Shown here: one piece after another, positions 45,028-52,363 of the stretch | Numbering within the stretch: position 1 is the stretch's first letter | Layout of the letters: each line of letters begins with the position of its first letter | NCBI RefSeq assembly: GCF_900291475.1 | Contig: NZ_OLMM01000005.1 | Coordinates: forward strand, 183,390 to 247,389 | Source: Acidaminococcus hominis | GTDB lineage: Bacteria > Bacillota > Negativicutes > Acidaminococcales > Acidaminococcaceae | Length of the DNA: 64,000 nt | Direction: 5' to 3' | Translations under genes and position numbers: made by a program | The notes under the pieces: generated by a model | Seen by the model: only the letters and a program-made list of their open reading frames with translations | Told to the model about the DNA's origin: nothing | The model's database searches: none

Positions 45028-45688
45028 GACGGTTCCCTCCGTTCTCTGCTAGATATTCCTGGATATATTCCTGAGGCGTGCAGAAATGGCCCTGGGACTG
45101 GACCACGTGGAAGAAGGTGGAGGCATGGGAAGCGGCGTAGCGCAGGTTGTGCTCCACCGTGACAATGGTGATGCCCTGGGCATTTAACTGCTGAATCAAA
45201 GGGTACAGGTCGTCCTGGCTCTTGAGGTCCATGCCGGTAGAAGGTTCATCAAAAATCATCAGGTCCGGCTTGCCCAAAAGGGCCCGGGCAATCATCACCT
45301 TCTGGTACTGGCCGCCGGACAGGGCGCCAATCAGGTGTTCCTGCAGCTCCGTAATATGCATCTGGTCCAGCACCCGGTCCACCACTTTTTTGTCCTTGAT
45401 ATGGAGAATCTGCCGGGTATAGTCCAGCACTTCCCGGACAGTAATGGGGAACTGCTTGTTTACCATATCCGTGGGCTGGGGCACGTAGGCCGGCCGCCGG
45501 AAGGTGGAACGGATGGTGCCGGAGCTGGGGGAGAGCAGCCCCAGCATCAATTTGATCAGGGTGCTTTTGCCGCTGCCGTTTTCTCCCACAATGGCGATAT
45601 AATCCCCGTCCTGAATGGTCATGGACAGGTCTTTCAATAAATAGGGACCTTGCTCGTAGGCAAAGTAGATATGACTTAAAGCTAACAT
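45020..45688 (-). CDS. znuC: Zinc ABC transporter ATP-binding protein
   Basis: 222 residues. Walker A GENGSGKSTL near residue 35, signature LSGGQYQKVMIARAL near 134, Walker B LMIFDEPSTGMD near 157. Powers the ZnuB permease. First gene of the minus-strand znuC-znuB-zur operon, 187 bases from the divergent znuA gene with a shared control region. Confidence 0.92.
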   Translation of the reverse strand: MLALSHIYFAYEQGPYLLKDLSMTIQDGDYIAIVGENGSGKSTLIKLMLGLLSPSSGTIRSTFRRPAYVPQPTDMVNKQFPITVREVLDYTRQILHIKDKKVVDRVLDQMHITELQEHLIGALSGGQYQKVMIARALLGKPDLMIFDEPSTGMDLKSQDDLYPLIQQLNAQGITIVTVEHNLRYAASHASTFFHVVQSQGHFCTPQEYIQEYLAENGGNRHV

Positions 45689-45753
45689 GGGGTTAAATCC
45701 TTTCCCAAAATATTCTCTGGCAAATCTCTGGGATTTCCAGATGACAATAGTTT

Positions 45754-45782
45754 ATTATAGAAGTGTTCACATAGAAATGCAA
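45754..45782 (-). promoter_or_regulatory. Promoter of znuC-znuB-zur
   Basis: Minus strand TTGCAT (45782-45777), 17 bases, TATAAT (45759-45754). The -35 overlaps Zur box 1. Confidence 0.7.
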
Positions 45783-45792
45783 GGCATTTGCA
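45778..45792. promoter_or_regulatory. Zur box 1
   Basis: TGCAAGGCATTTGCA, a 7-1-7 inverted repeat with two mismatches against box 2. It covers the -35 of the znuC promoter, which suits repression. Confidence 0.65.
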
Positions 45793-45796
45793 TTTA

Positions 45797-45825
45797 TTGA
45801 CGTTAGGCCAGCGGCGTGGTATGAT
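45797..45825 (+). promoter_or_regulatory. Promoter of znuA
   Basis: TTGACG (45797-45802), 17 bases, TATGAT (45820-45825). Predicted start near 45832, just before Zur box 2. Confidence 0.65.
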
Positions 45826-45841
45826 AGGGAACGCGAGAAGA

Positions 45842-45856
45842 TGCAAATCATTTGCA
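45842..45856. promoter_or_regulatory. Zur box 2
   Basis: TGCAAATCATTTGCA, a perfect 7-1-7 palindrome of Fur-family type, ten bases downstream of the predicted znuA start and 20 bases before the ATG. Confidence 0.7.
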
Positions 45857-45875
45857 AGAAGTGGAGGAAGCAAGG

Positions 45876-46781
45876 ATGAAAAAAGGATTGGCTCTGGTGC
45901 TGAGCCTGTGTTTATTGGTGCTGGGGGCCGGCTGCGGCAGTTCCAGTACCCCAGAAAAGAAAAGCGGCAAGCTGCCGGTTTCGGTGAGCTTTTATGCCAT
46001 GAAGGAACTGGTCCAGGCTGTGGGCGGGGATAAGGTGGAAATTACCACCATCATTCCGGACGGCACGGAACCCCACGATTTTCAGCCCACGCCCAAGGAT
46101 ATGACCCGGCTGCATGAAGCCAAGGTTTTTGTAAAGCAGGGCCTGGGCATGGAGCCCTGGGCGGACGATATGGTGAAGGCTGCGGACAATCCCAAACTGC
46201 TGGTGGTGGAAGCGGCCAAGAATGTAACCCCCATCAAAAATACCGATGAGGATGAAATCAAGGAGCATGGCCAGTACGATCCCCATGCCTGGCTGTCCCT
46301 GGCCTGTGCCCGCAACGAGGTGGACCAGATTGTGGAGGGCCTCTCCAAGGCGGATCCGGCCAATGGGGATTACTACAAAAAGAACGGGGAAGCCTACGAA
46401 AAGAAGCTCCAGGACCTGGAAAATACCTATAAGGGAAAATTCCAAAACCTGCCCCGGAAAGAATTCGTTACCGGCCATGCGGCCTTTGCCTACCTGTGCC
46501 GGGATTTTGGCCTGACCCAGAACAGTGTGGAATCCGTCTTTGCTTCCGGCGAGCCCAATGCTAAGCAGATGGCCCAGCTGGTGAGCTACTGCAAAGAACA
46601 TCGGGTAACCACCATCTTTACGGAAGCGGCCATCAGCCCCAAGACCAGCGAAGCCCTGGCCAAGGAAGTGGGAGCCAAGGTGGTGCCCATCCACACCCTG
46701 GAGGGCAGTGAAGGCAGTGACAAAGGGTATTTGGCCCTGATGGAAGAAAACCTGAAAGCCATTTACGCCAGCCTGCAATAA
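45876..46781 (+). CDS. znuA: Zinc-binding ABC transporter lipoprotein
   Basis: 301 residues. Lipoprotein signal with lipobox LGAGC near residue 20, then a TroA/ZnuA cluster A-I binding protein. Metal-ligand histidines fit GTEPHDFQPTPKDM, DPHAWLS and TGHAAFAYL; a fourth position lies near VVPIHTLEGS. No His-rich loop is present, unlike enteric ZnuA. GTGGAGGAAG precedes ATG 45876, which starts the signal peptide; an in-frame ATG at 45852 sits in the leader beside Zur box 2. Delivers zinc to ZnuBC. Manganese specificity cannot be excluded by sequence alone. Confidence 0.88.
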   Translation: MKKGLALVLSLCLLVLGAGCGSSSTPEKKSGKLPVSVSFYAMKELVQAVGGDKVEITTIIPDGTEPHDFQPTPKDMTRLHEAKVFVKQGLGMEPWADDMVKAADNPKLLVVEAAKNVTPIKNTDEDEIKEHGQYDPHAWLSLACARNEVDQIVEGLSKADPANGDYYKKNGEAYEKKLQDLENTYKGKFQNLPRKEFVTGHAAFAYLCRDFGLTQNSVESVFASGEPNAKQMAQLVSYCKEHRVTTIFTEAAISPKTSEALAKEVGAKVVPIHTLEGSEGSDKGYLALMEENLKAIYASLQ

Positions 46782-46791
46782 AGCAGAACCT

Positions 46792-46822
46792 CGGGAGTGC
46801 GGCTTGCCGCCTCCCTTTTTTT
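46792..46822 (+). terminator. Terminator after znuA
   Basis: GGGAG(T)GCGGC pairs with GCCGCCTCCC, followed by T7. Confidence 0.8.
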
Positions 46823-46888
46823 ATGGAAAAAACCTGTTTTTTTCAGGCAGTTTGGGTATAATGGGATGATACGGAAGGGGGACTGGCA

Positions 46889-48085
46889 ATGGAACGCATC
46901 AGCCGAATTTTACAGGAAATTGCCCATTATGGGAAAAATCAGGACGGGTCCTATACCCGTCTGGGCTATAGCCCGGAATTTAGAGAGAGCCGGAACGCGG
47001 CCCAAAAACTCATGGAAAGCTATGGAATGGAAACCAGTACGGATGCAGCTGGCAATGTGAGAGGCATTCTTTGGGGTACGGACAAAGCGGCAAAACATAT
47101 TCTCATGGGGTCCCACCTGGATACGGTGCCTTCCGGAGGCCTTTTTGACGGCGCCTACGGGGTAGCCGCAGCCCTGGGAGCGGTGGAACGGCTGCAGCAG
47201 GAGGGCCGGAAGCTGCGTCATACCGTAGAGGTGTACGGCTTTAACGCCGAAGAAGGGGGCCCCTTGGGCGGTACCTTCGGCAGCCGGGCCCTGGCGGGCC
47301 TGGTGGATCCCCAGCAGTTCCACCTGGCAGAGGCCCTGGCAGCCTATGGCCACACCGTGGAGGAAATTCTCGCCTGTGCCCGGGATTTTTCAGATGTACT
47401 GTGTTATCTGGAAACCCATGTGGAGCAGGGCGGCGTGCTGGAACAACAGGGGATTCCTATTGGAGTGGTCAGCGGCATTGCCGGCATTGGCCGCTACCAG
47501 GTAACAGCCCTGGGCCAGAGCAACCACGGGGGCACCACCCCCATGCGCCTGCGCCGGGACGCCATGGTGGCCATGGCTATGCTGATTGTGTATGCCGATG
47601 CCCAGTGCCGGGAAATTGACCCCGCCCTGGTCTTCACCCCGGGAAAAGTGACGGTGTATCCGGGCGCGGCCAATGTGGTGCCGGGAAAAGTGGTGGCGTC
47701 CTTTGAAATGCGCCATGTGGAGAAAGCCAGGACCGATGAACTGCTGCGCCGCATTGAGGCAAAAGCCAAAGAGATTCCAGATGCTGACTTTACCATTGAA
47801 AAAGTCATCTACAAGAGCAGCGCCCACTGTGCTCCAGCCTTGCAGGACATGATCCGGCAGGCAGCGGCCGAGGCAGGCGCTGCAGCCATGACCCTGCCCA
47901 GCGGAGCCGGCCACGATGCGGATTCCCTGGACCACCGGGTGCCCATTGGGATGATTTTTGTGCCCAGCCATTTGGGCATCAGCCACAGCGGAGATGAATG
48001 GACGGAGCCCCAGGCTGTGGAGCAGGGCGGGGATATCCTGTATCGGACCCTGCTGAAGGTGGACGCAGCTGGTCTGGCGGAATAA
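46889..48085 (+). CDS. M20-family amidohydrolase (carbamoylase/allantoate type)
   Basis: 398 residues, the size of N-carbamoyl-L-amino acid hydrolases, beta-ureidopropionase and allantoate amidohydrolase. Dinuclear zinc motifs are GSHLDTVPSGGLFDGAYG near residue 71, NAEEGGPLGGTFGSRALAG near 115, and a C-terminal SGAGHDADSL near residue 340; the bridging residue lies in LETHVEQGG. A GGAAGGGGG site precedes ATG. Specific substrate is not given by the sequence; no purine or pyrimidine degradation gene is next to it. A TATAAT at about 46857 may be its -10. Confidence 0.82.
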   Translation: MERISRILQEIAHYGKNQDGSYTRLGYSPEFRESRNAAQKLMESYGMETSTDAAGNVRGILWGTDKAAKHILMGSHLDTVPSGGLFDGAYGVAAALGAVERLQQEGRKLRHTVEVYGFNAEEGGPLGGTFGSRALAGLVDPQQFHLAEALAAYGHTVEEILACARDFSDVLCYLETHVEQGGVLEQQGIPIGVVSGIAGIGRYQVTALGQSNHGGTTPMRLRRDAMVAMAMLIVYADAQCREIDPALVFTPGKVTVYPGAANVVPGKVVASFEMRHVEKARTDELLRRIEAKAKEIPDADFTIEKVIYKSSAHCAPALQDMIRQAAAEAGAAAMTLPSGAGHDADSLDHRVPIGMIFVPSHLGISHSGDEWTEPQAVEQGGDILYRTLLKVDAAGLAE

Positions 48086-48209
48086 AATCTTCATAATTTC
48101 TTGATATTTTGTGCCCCAGTTCTGCATATTCCTTTCGTATACTACAGGCAACAAATGGAGTGAAGCTGGCAGTGAATTTTGGAAGCTGCTGGCAGCGAAA
48201 GGAGAATGC

Positions 48210-49001
48210 ATGATGGTAATGACAAATTATATGGATCTTTTGGCTATGCACCAGCCCTGGAATCTGATCCTCTTTATGGTGCTGCCGGTGGTGCTGGCAG
48301 AATCCCTGGTGGCCACAGAATTTTATGTGACCTACTACCGGAAGGAAGGGGCGGGGAACTGGAAAAAATGGAACCACCGGCTGGGCATTGCTGCCGGGGG
48401 CTATTTCCTCCTGGTTTTCCTCTACCTGATGACCAATGTGGTACCGGGACTCAGCTGGAAGGGCTGGACGGATGAACTGGCCATTTGGGCCTACCTGCTG
48501 GGGATTGTTCCCCTGGGGGCCATTGCCCTGATGGAACTGGGGATTATCGGCAAACACGCTACGGAACACCAGCGGACCATGCGGCATTTTGGCCTTCTGA
48601 TTGGCTTTTTGGTGGTCAGCCACGTGGCCATGGTCTTTGGCATGGTGGACCCGACCCTGAGCGGCTGGCGGCCCGCAGGAGCGCCTATGCAAAAAGGCAT
48701 GGACCACAGCGCCATGCCGGGCATGCAGCAGTCGGCAGTTCCCCAAAAAGGAAACCGGGTTTTGGCCGCTGCCTACAGCGCCCAGGGCAAAACCGCCTAC
48801 GCTGCCCAGAACCTGGATAACAGCGGTGCCAATAACAACAATGGCAATTGGCAGGGTGGTCCCTGCTGGGGCTACAACCAGAACGGCCGGGGAAATGCCA
48901 ATCCCGGAAACGGCCAAAACTGGACGCCTCCCTGCTGGGGCGGCAATGGCAATGCCAATCAGGACAACCGGAGCGTGACGGCTTCCGGCTACAACTTCTA
49001 A
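48210..49001 (+). CDS. DUF6803-like membrane protein with Asn/Gly-rich tail
   Basis: 263 residues. Residues 1-155 form four or five membrane segments (start MTNYMDLLAMHQPWNLILF; later HFGLLIGFLVVSHVAMVFGMVDP) and match the DUF6803 type. The C-terminal 105 residues are unlike the rest: a Met/His patch (MDHSAMPGMQ near 164-173), then an Asn/Gly/Gln-rich low-complexity tail with two PCWG motifs (C209 and C232). AAAGGAG precedes ATG 48210; an earlier in-frame ATG at 48111 is in the leader. Neighbouring downstream is a two-component system whose sensor has a Met/His-rich loop, so a shared metal link (Cu or Ag) is a reasonable guess. Function unknown. Confidence 0.7.
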   Translation: MMVMTNYMDLLAMHQPWNLILFMVLPVVLAESLVATEFYVTYYRKEGAGNWKKWNHRLGIAAGGYFLLVFLYLMTNVVPGLSWKGWTDELAIWAYLLGIVPLGAIALMELGIIGKHATEHQRTMRHFGLLIGFLVVSHVAMVFGMVDPTLSGWRPAGAPMQKGMDHSAMPGMQQSAVPQKGNRVLAAAYSAQGKTAYAAQNLDNSGANNNNGNWQGGPCWGYNQNGRGNANPGNGQNWTPPCWGGNGNANQDNRSVTASGYNF

Positions 49002-49005
49002 TACG

Positions 49006-49327
49006 AAAAAGGGACTGTGAAAAAATGGCTTGCGAATTCAAACTAGTTCGCAAGCTATTTTTAACGTTCGTTATAGCCGTATCTGCACCTCAAAACTTCC
49101 TCAGTCAGCCCTACGTGCTGACAGCCCCTTCACGCTTGAAGGGGCCGGTCTTAGGCCCATACTGGTCATGTGCAAAACGGGTTTTGAGATAAAATTTAGG
49201 TACGTAAATACCTGCACCACCCTTCTTTGTCACTTGACCAGTAGAGGCCTGGTACGCTTCCTGCAAGCGTGTAGGAAGTGTCGCCGAAGGCGACGATAGA
49301 AGTTTCATTTTTTCACAGTCCCTTTTT
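49006..49327 (+). repeat. Dispersed structured repeat, copy B
   Basis: About 322 bases between the DUF6803 gene and the response regulator. Ends AAAAAGGGACTGTGAAAAAA and its complement form a 22-base perfect terminal inverted repeat. Inner hairpins include GTCAGC/GCTGAC, CCCCTTC/GAAGGGG, CTTCCTGCA/TGTAGGAAG and GTCGCC/GGCGAC. Confidence 0.88.
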
Positions 49328-49391
49328 GTACAGGGAGCCTGACGCTTTTTGGCAAAACAAGGTATAATAAAAAACAAAAGGAGGTGGCCGG

Positions 49392-50132
49392 ATGGACACC
49401 TATACGGTACTTGCCGTGGATGATGATGCCAAGCTTCTGGAACTGGTGACCAATTATCTGCGGAAGGAAAATTTTGTGGTTGTTACGGCTAGAGACGGGG
49501 AGGCGGCCCTGCAGGTTTTCCGGGAAAAGCAGCCCCAGCTGGTGCTTTTGGACCTGATGCTGCCCAAATTGGATGGCCGGGATGTGTGCCGGCAGATCCG
49601 GCAGGAAAGCACGGTGCCTATTATTATGCTTACCGCCCGGGATGCGGAATTTGACCGGCTGATGGGCTTGGAACTGGGGGCTGACGACTATATCACCAAA
49701 CCGTTCAGCCTCCGGGAACTGACGGCCCGGGTCCGGGCCCTGCTGCGGCGCACCTACGGCGCCTATGTGGAGAAAAAAGCCCAGGAGCCTGAGGTGCTGG
49801 AAGCCGGTGGGCTGAAACTGGACCTGAAGGAGCATCTGCTCTGGCGGCAAAAGGAGGGCAGCCCCCAGACAGCGCCGGAGTGGGAAGAAATCGAGCTGAC
49901 GCCCATTGAATTCAGCCTGTTGGAGGTGTTTTTAAAGAATCCCCGGCAAGTCTTCAACCGGCTGCAGCTGCTGGAGAATACCCACGGCTTTGCCTTTGAA
50001 GGCTACGAGCGGACCATTGATGCCCACATCCGGAACCTGCGCCGGAAAATCGAGCCGGATACCCGGCATCCCCGGTATATCCTTACGGTGTACGGCATTG
50101 GCTATAAATTTGGAGGGGACTCCCATGCCTAA
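49392..50132 (+). CDS. OmpR-family response regulator of a metal-type system
   Basis: 246 residues. Receiver domain with VDDDAK, phosphoacceptor in LVLLDLMLPKLDG and lysine in DDYITKPFSLREL; winged-helix domain from about 150 with LTPIEFSLLEVFLKNPRQV and TIDAHIRNLRRKIEPD. AGGAGG precedes the ATG. It overlaps the kinase gene by eight bases. The Met/His-rich sensor loop of the partner suggests it controls metal stress genes. Its likely targets are not identified; the DUF6803 gene on the other side of repeat copy B is a candidate. Confidence 0.9.
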   Translation: MDTYTVLAVDDDAKLLELVTNYLRKENFVVVTARDGEAALQVFREKQPQLVLLDLMLPKLDGRDVCRQIRQESTVPIIMLTARDAEFDRLMGLELGADDYITKPFSLRELTARVRALLRRTYGAYVEKKAQEPEVLEAGGLKLDLKEHLLWRQKEGSPQTAPEWEEIELTPIEFSLLEVFLKNPRQVFNRLQLLENTHGFAFEGYERTIDAHIRNLRRKIEPDTRHPRYILTVYGIGYKFGGDSHA

Positions 50133-51276
50133 ATTTCACAGCATTCGGGATAAGCTCATGGTCAGTACCTTTCTGCTGATCCTGCTCTGCGGCCTGGTGG
50201 TCATCTACCTGTGCGGCCGGCAGATGGAAGACCTGTTCCTGCGCTATTTGAGCATGCCCGGCACGATGCACGGCGGCACGATGCACGGCGGTATGATGCA
50301 CGGCGGCATGATGGGCGGCGGTATGGGGATGATGGGCCCTTCGGAACTGGCCTTTATGGAATCCTACCACCAGTCCCTTTGGTGGGTGGGGCTGTTTTTT
50401 GCTTTTCTGGGCCTGGTGGTCAGCTATTTTCTGGCTGGCTCCATTACCAGGCCCCTGCGGCAGCTCTGCCAGGCTACGGAAAAAATCCGCCAGGGCAAGC
50501 TGAAGCAGGAAGTGCCGGTGACCACCTGTGATGAGGTGGGGCAGCTGACCACCCTGTTCAACAAAATGTCCGAGGAACTGGCGGAGAACGAACAAAACCG
50601 GCGGGAATTTTTGGCCAACATTGCCCATGAGCTGCGGACGCCTTTGGCCGTACTCCAGGGGCAGCTGGAAAGTCTGCTGGACGGCGTGGAACCGCCGGCC
50701 CCGGAAAAACTCTTTTCCATGGAGGAAGAAGTCATGCGGCTGACCCGGCTGGTGGCGGACCTCAGGGACTTGTCCCTGGCGGAGGTGCACCAGCTGGAGC
50801 TGCACAAAAAGCCGGTGGATCTCAACGGCCTGCTTCAGCGGGCTGCAGCCATGCTGACGCCCCTTTTGGAGGAAAAGCATCTCCAGTTCCAGGTGGACCT
50901 GGCAGAGCAGCTGCCCCTTTTGGAACTGGACCCGGACCGGCTGAACCAGGTGGTGTACAATCTGGTGGTGAACGCCATCCGTTATACGGACCCGGGAACG
51001 GTGATTACCCTGACCAGCCGGGTGCAAAACGGGCAGGTGCAGCTTTTGGTGGCGGACCAAGGACCGGGCATTGCTCCGGAAGACCTGCCCCATATTTTTG
51101 AGCATTTTTACCGGGGGGACAAATCCCGGAACCGGGGGACCGGAGGCAGCGGCATAGGCCTGTCCCTGGCCAAAAGTTTCGTGGAAAATCAGGGAGGCAC
51201 CTTGACTGTAGCTAACACCCAGCCCAAAGGTGCTGTTTTTCAGGTGACTTTCCCTATAGAGAAGCAGAAAAAATAG
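50125..51276 (+). CDS. Histidine kinase with Met/His-rich sensor loop
   Basis: 383 residues. Membrane helices at about 12-30 and 87-104 enclose a ~55-residue extracytoplasmic loop. In residues 44-70 it has ten Met and three His, built on MHGG/MMGG repeats. HAMP (105-160) follows, then H-box ANIAHELRTPLAVLQG, N box NLVVNAIRYTD and GSGIGLSLAKSFVEN. Met-rich and Met/His motifs in this position are typical ligands for Cu(I) or Ag(I), so a copper/silver stress sensor is inferred. Start at 50125 has TTGGAGGGG upstream; the longer frame from 49990 would run inside the regulator gene. A nitroreductase gene follows ten bases later. Confidence 0.88.
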   Translation: MPKFHSIRDKLMVSTFLLILLCGLVVIYLCGRQMEDLFLRYLSMPGTMHGGTMHGGMMHGGMMGGGMGMMGPSELAFMESYHQSLWWVGLFFAFLGLVVSYFLAGSITRPLRQLCQATEKIRQGKLKQEVPVTTCDEVGQLTTLFNKMSEELAENEQNRREFLANIAHELRTPLAVLQGQLESLLDGVEPPAPEKLFSMEEEVMRLTRLVADLRDLSLAEVHQLELHKKPVDLNGLLQRAAAMLTPLLEEKHLQFQVDLAEQLPLLELDPDRLNQVVYNLVVNAIRYTDPGTVITLTSRVQNGQVQLLVADQGPGIAPEDLPHIFEHFYRGDKSRNRGTGGSGIGLSLAKSFVENQGGTLTVANTQPKGAVFQVTFPIEKQKK

Positions 51277-51286
51277 GAGGCGCAGT

Positions 51287-51826
51287 ATGGAACTAGAACA
51301 ATTGCTTTTGGCCCGGCGGAGCGTCCGGCATTTTACAGCAGAACCGGTGGACCCTGCTGACCTGAAAAAAATTTTGGCGGCAGGGCTGTCGGTGCCCAGC
51401 AGCAAAAACCTCCACAGCAGCGAGCTGGTGGTGGTTACGGACCCGGAGCAGGTCCACGCCCTAGCGGACTGTAAGCCCCAGTTTGGCCAAATGCTCCGGG
51501 AAGCGGCCTGTGCGGTGGTGGTACTGGGCGCCACTTCTTCCCATGCCTGGGTGGAGGATGCCTCCCTGACCCTTTTGGCCATGCTGCTCCAGGCAACAGA
51601 GTTGGGCCTGGGCAGCTGCTGGGTTCAGGTGCGCCATATGCACGCAGCAGCCCTGGGAGCGGACGGGAAACCTCTCACGTCTTCGGATTACCTCAGAGAA
51701 AAACTGGGCATTCCGGAAGGGTATGAAGTGGAAGCCATTTTGGCCCTGGGCCATGCTGCCCATCCCCTGCGGCCCCATACGTTGCAGGAATTGGACTGGA
51801 AAAAGGTCCATCAGGAGCGGTTCTAA
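51287..51826 (+). CDS. Nitroreductase-family flavoprotein
   Basis: 179 residues, FMN-dependent nitroreductase fold. Start LEQLLLARRSVRHFTAEPVD is typical of the group (FMN phosphate-binding arginines), with SSKNLHSSELVVV and later ATELGLGSCWVQV. Probably an NAD(P)H oxidoreductase for quinones or nitro compounds. AGGAGG precedes the ATG, ten bases from the kinase stop, so likely part of the metal-sensing operon; a redox role under metal stress would fit (inference). Terminator follows. Confidence 0.85.
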   Translation: MELEQLLLARRSVRHFTAEPVDPADLKKILAAGLSVPSSKNLHSSELVVVTDPEQVHALADCKPQFGQMLREAACAVVVLGATSSHAWVEDASLTLLAMLLQATELGLGSCWVQVRHMHAAALGADGKPLTSSDYLREKLGIPEGYEVEAILALGHAAHPLRPHTLQELDWKKVHQERF

Positions 51827-51828
51827 AG

Positions 51829-51869
51829 CAAAATCCCGTCCTTCCCAGTAAGGGAAAGACGGGATTTTT
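51829..51869 (+). terminator. Terminator between the nitroreductase and HxlR genes
   Basis: AAAATCCCGTC plus CTTCCC pairs with AGGGAA and GACGGGATTTTT around AGTA; convergent genes may share it. Confidence 0.8.
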
Positions 51870-51881
51870 CAATTGGCGCTT

Positions 51882-52220
51882 TTAGAAGGTTCCCTGCATA
51901 TAGGTTTCCCCCCAGTGGCAGATGGCCATAATCACCGGCCGCAGGGTTTCTCCCCGTTCCGTCAGGGAGTACTCGGTTTTGGGAGGAACCACCGGGTAGA
52001 CTTCCCGGTGCAGCAGGCCGTCCGCCTCCAGTTCCCGGAGCTGCTGGGTCAGCATTTTGGCCGTAGCCTGGGGAATGTAGGCCTGGAGCTGGTGGAAACG
52101 GAGTACGGAATCCGTCATGATATGGTAAAGGATGATGGCCTTGTATTTGCCCCCAATTTGGCTAAGGGCAGCTTCCACTGGGCAGTGGAAGGGCTTTTCC
52201 TGGGGATCGTGTGGTTTCAT
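51882..52220 (-). CDS. HxlR-family transcriptional regulator
   Basis: 112 residues. A winged-helix HxlR domain with the conserved cysteine near the start (FHCPVEAALSQIGGKYKA), RFHQLQAYIPQATAKMLTQQ as recognition region, and the beta wing VYPVVPPKTEYSLTERG. HxlR proteins often sense electrophiles or oxidants through that cysteine. The start has AAGGAGG upstream; a longer frame starts inside the intergenic region. Divergent from an MFS exporter gene, 143 bases away, with two inverted repeats between them. Confidence 0.9.
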   Translation of the reverse strand: MKPHDPQEKPFHCPVEAALSQIGGKYKAIILYHIMTDSVLRFHQLQAYIPQATAKMLTQQLRELEADGLLHREVYPVVPPKTEYSLTERGETLRPVIMAICHWGETYMQGTF

Positions 52221-52246
52221 AATGCCTCCTTGGTTTCTGAAAGGTA

Positions 52247-52273
52247 GCAAATACCTTTTTGGGCAGTATTTGC
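52247..52273. promoter_or_regulatory. Inverted repeat in the hxlR/MFS intergenic region
   Basis: GCAAATAC (52247-52254) and GTATTTGC (52266-52273), an 8-base inverted repeat with an 11-base spacer. Possible operator near the HxlR start. Confidence 0.5.
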
Positions 52274-52286
52274 AGAATAAAAGACC

Positions 52287-52304
52287 TATGGTAATATTAC
52301 CATA
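52287..52304. promoter_or_regulatory. Perfect palindrome upstream of the MFS gene
   Basis: ATGGTAATATTACCAT and one more matching pair on each side make an 18-base perfect palindrome, 60 bases before the MFS start. A strong candidate HxlR operator. Confidence 0.6.
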
Positions 52305-52363
52305 AGATGTCAATGGGTTCCCAGAGCGCCGGGAGAGGCTCTGGACCAGGGGAGGGGAAAGTT

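Noticed and set aside
49990-50125. Longer kinase gene starting at 49990
   Set aside because: That extension lies wholly inside the response regulator gene in another frame; ATG 50125 has GGAGGGG and begins a normal kinase N-terminus.
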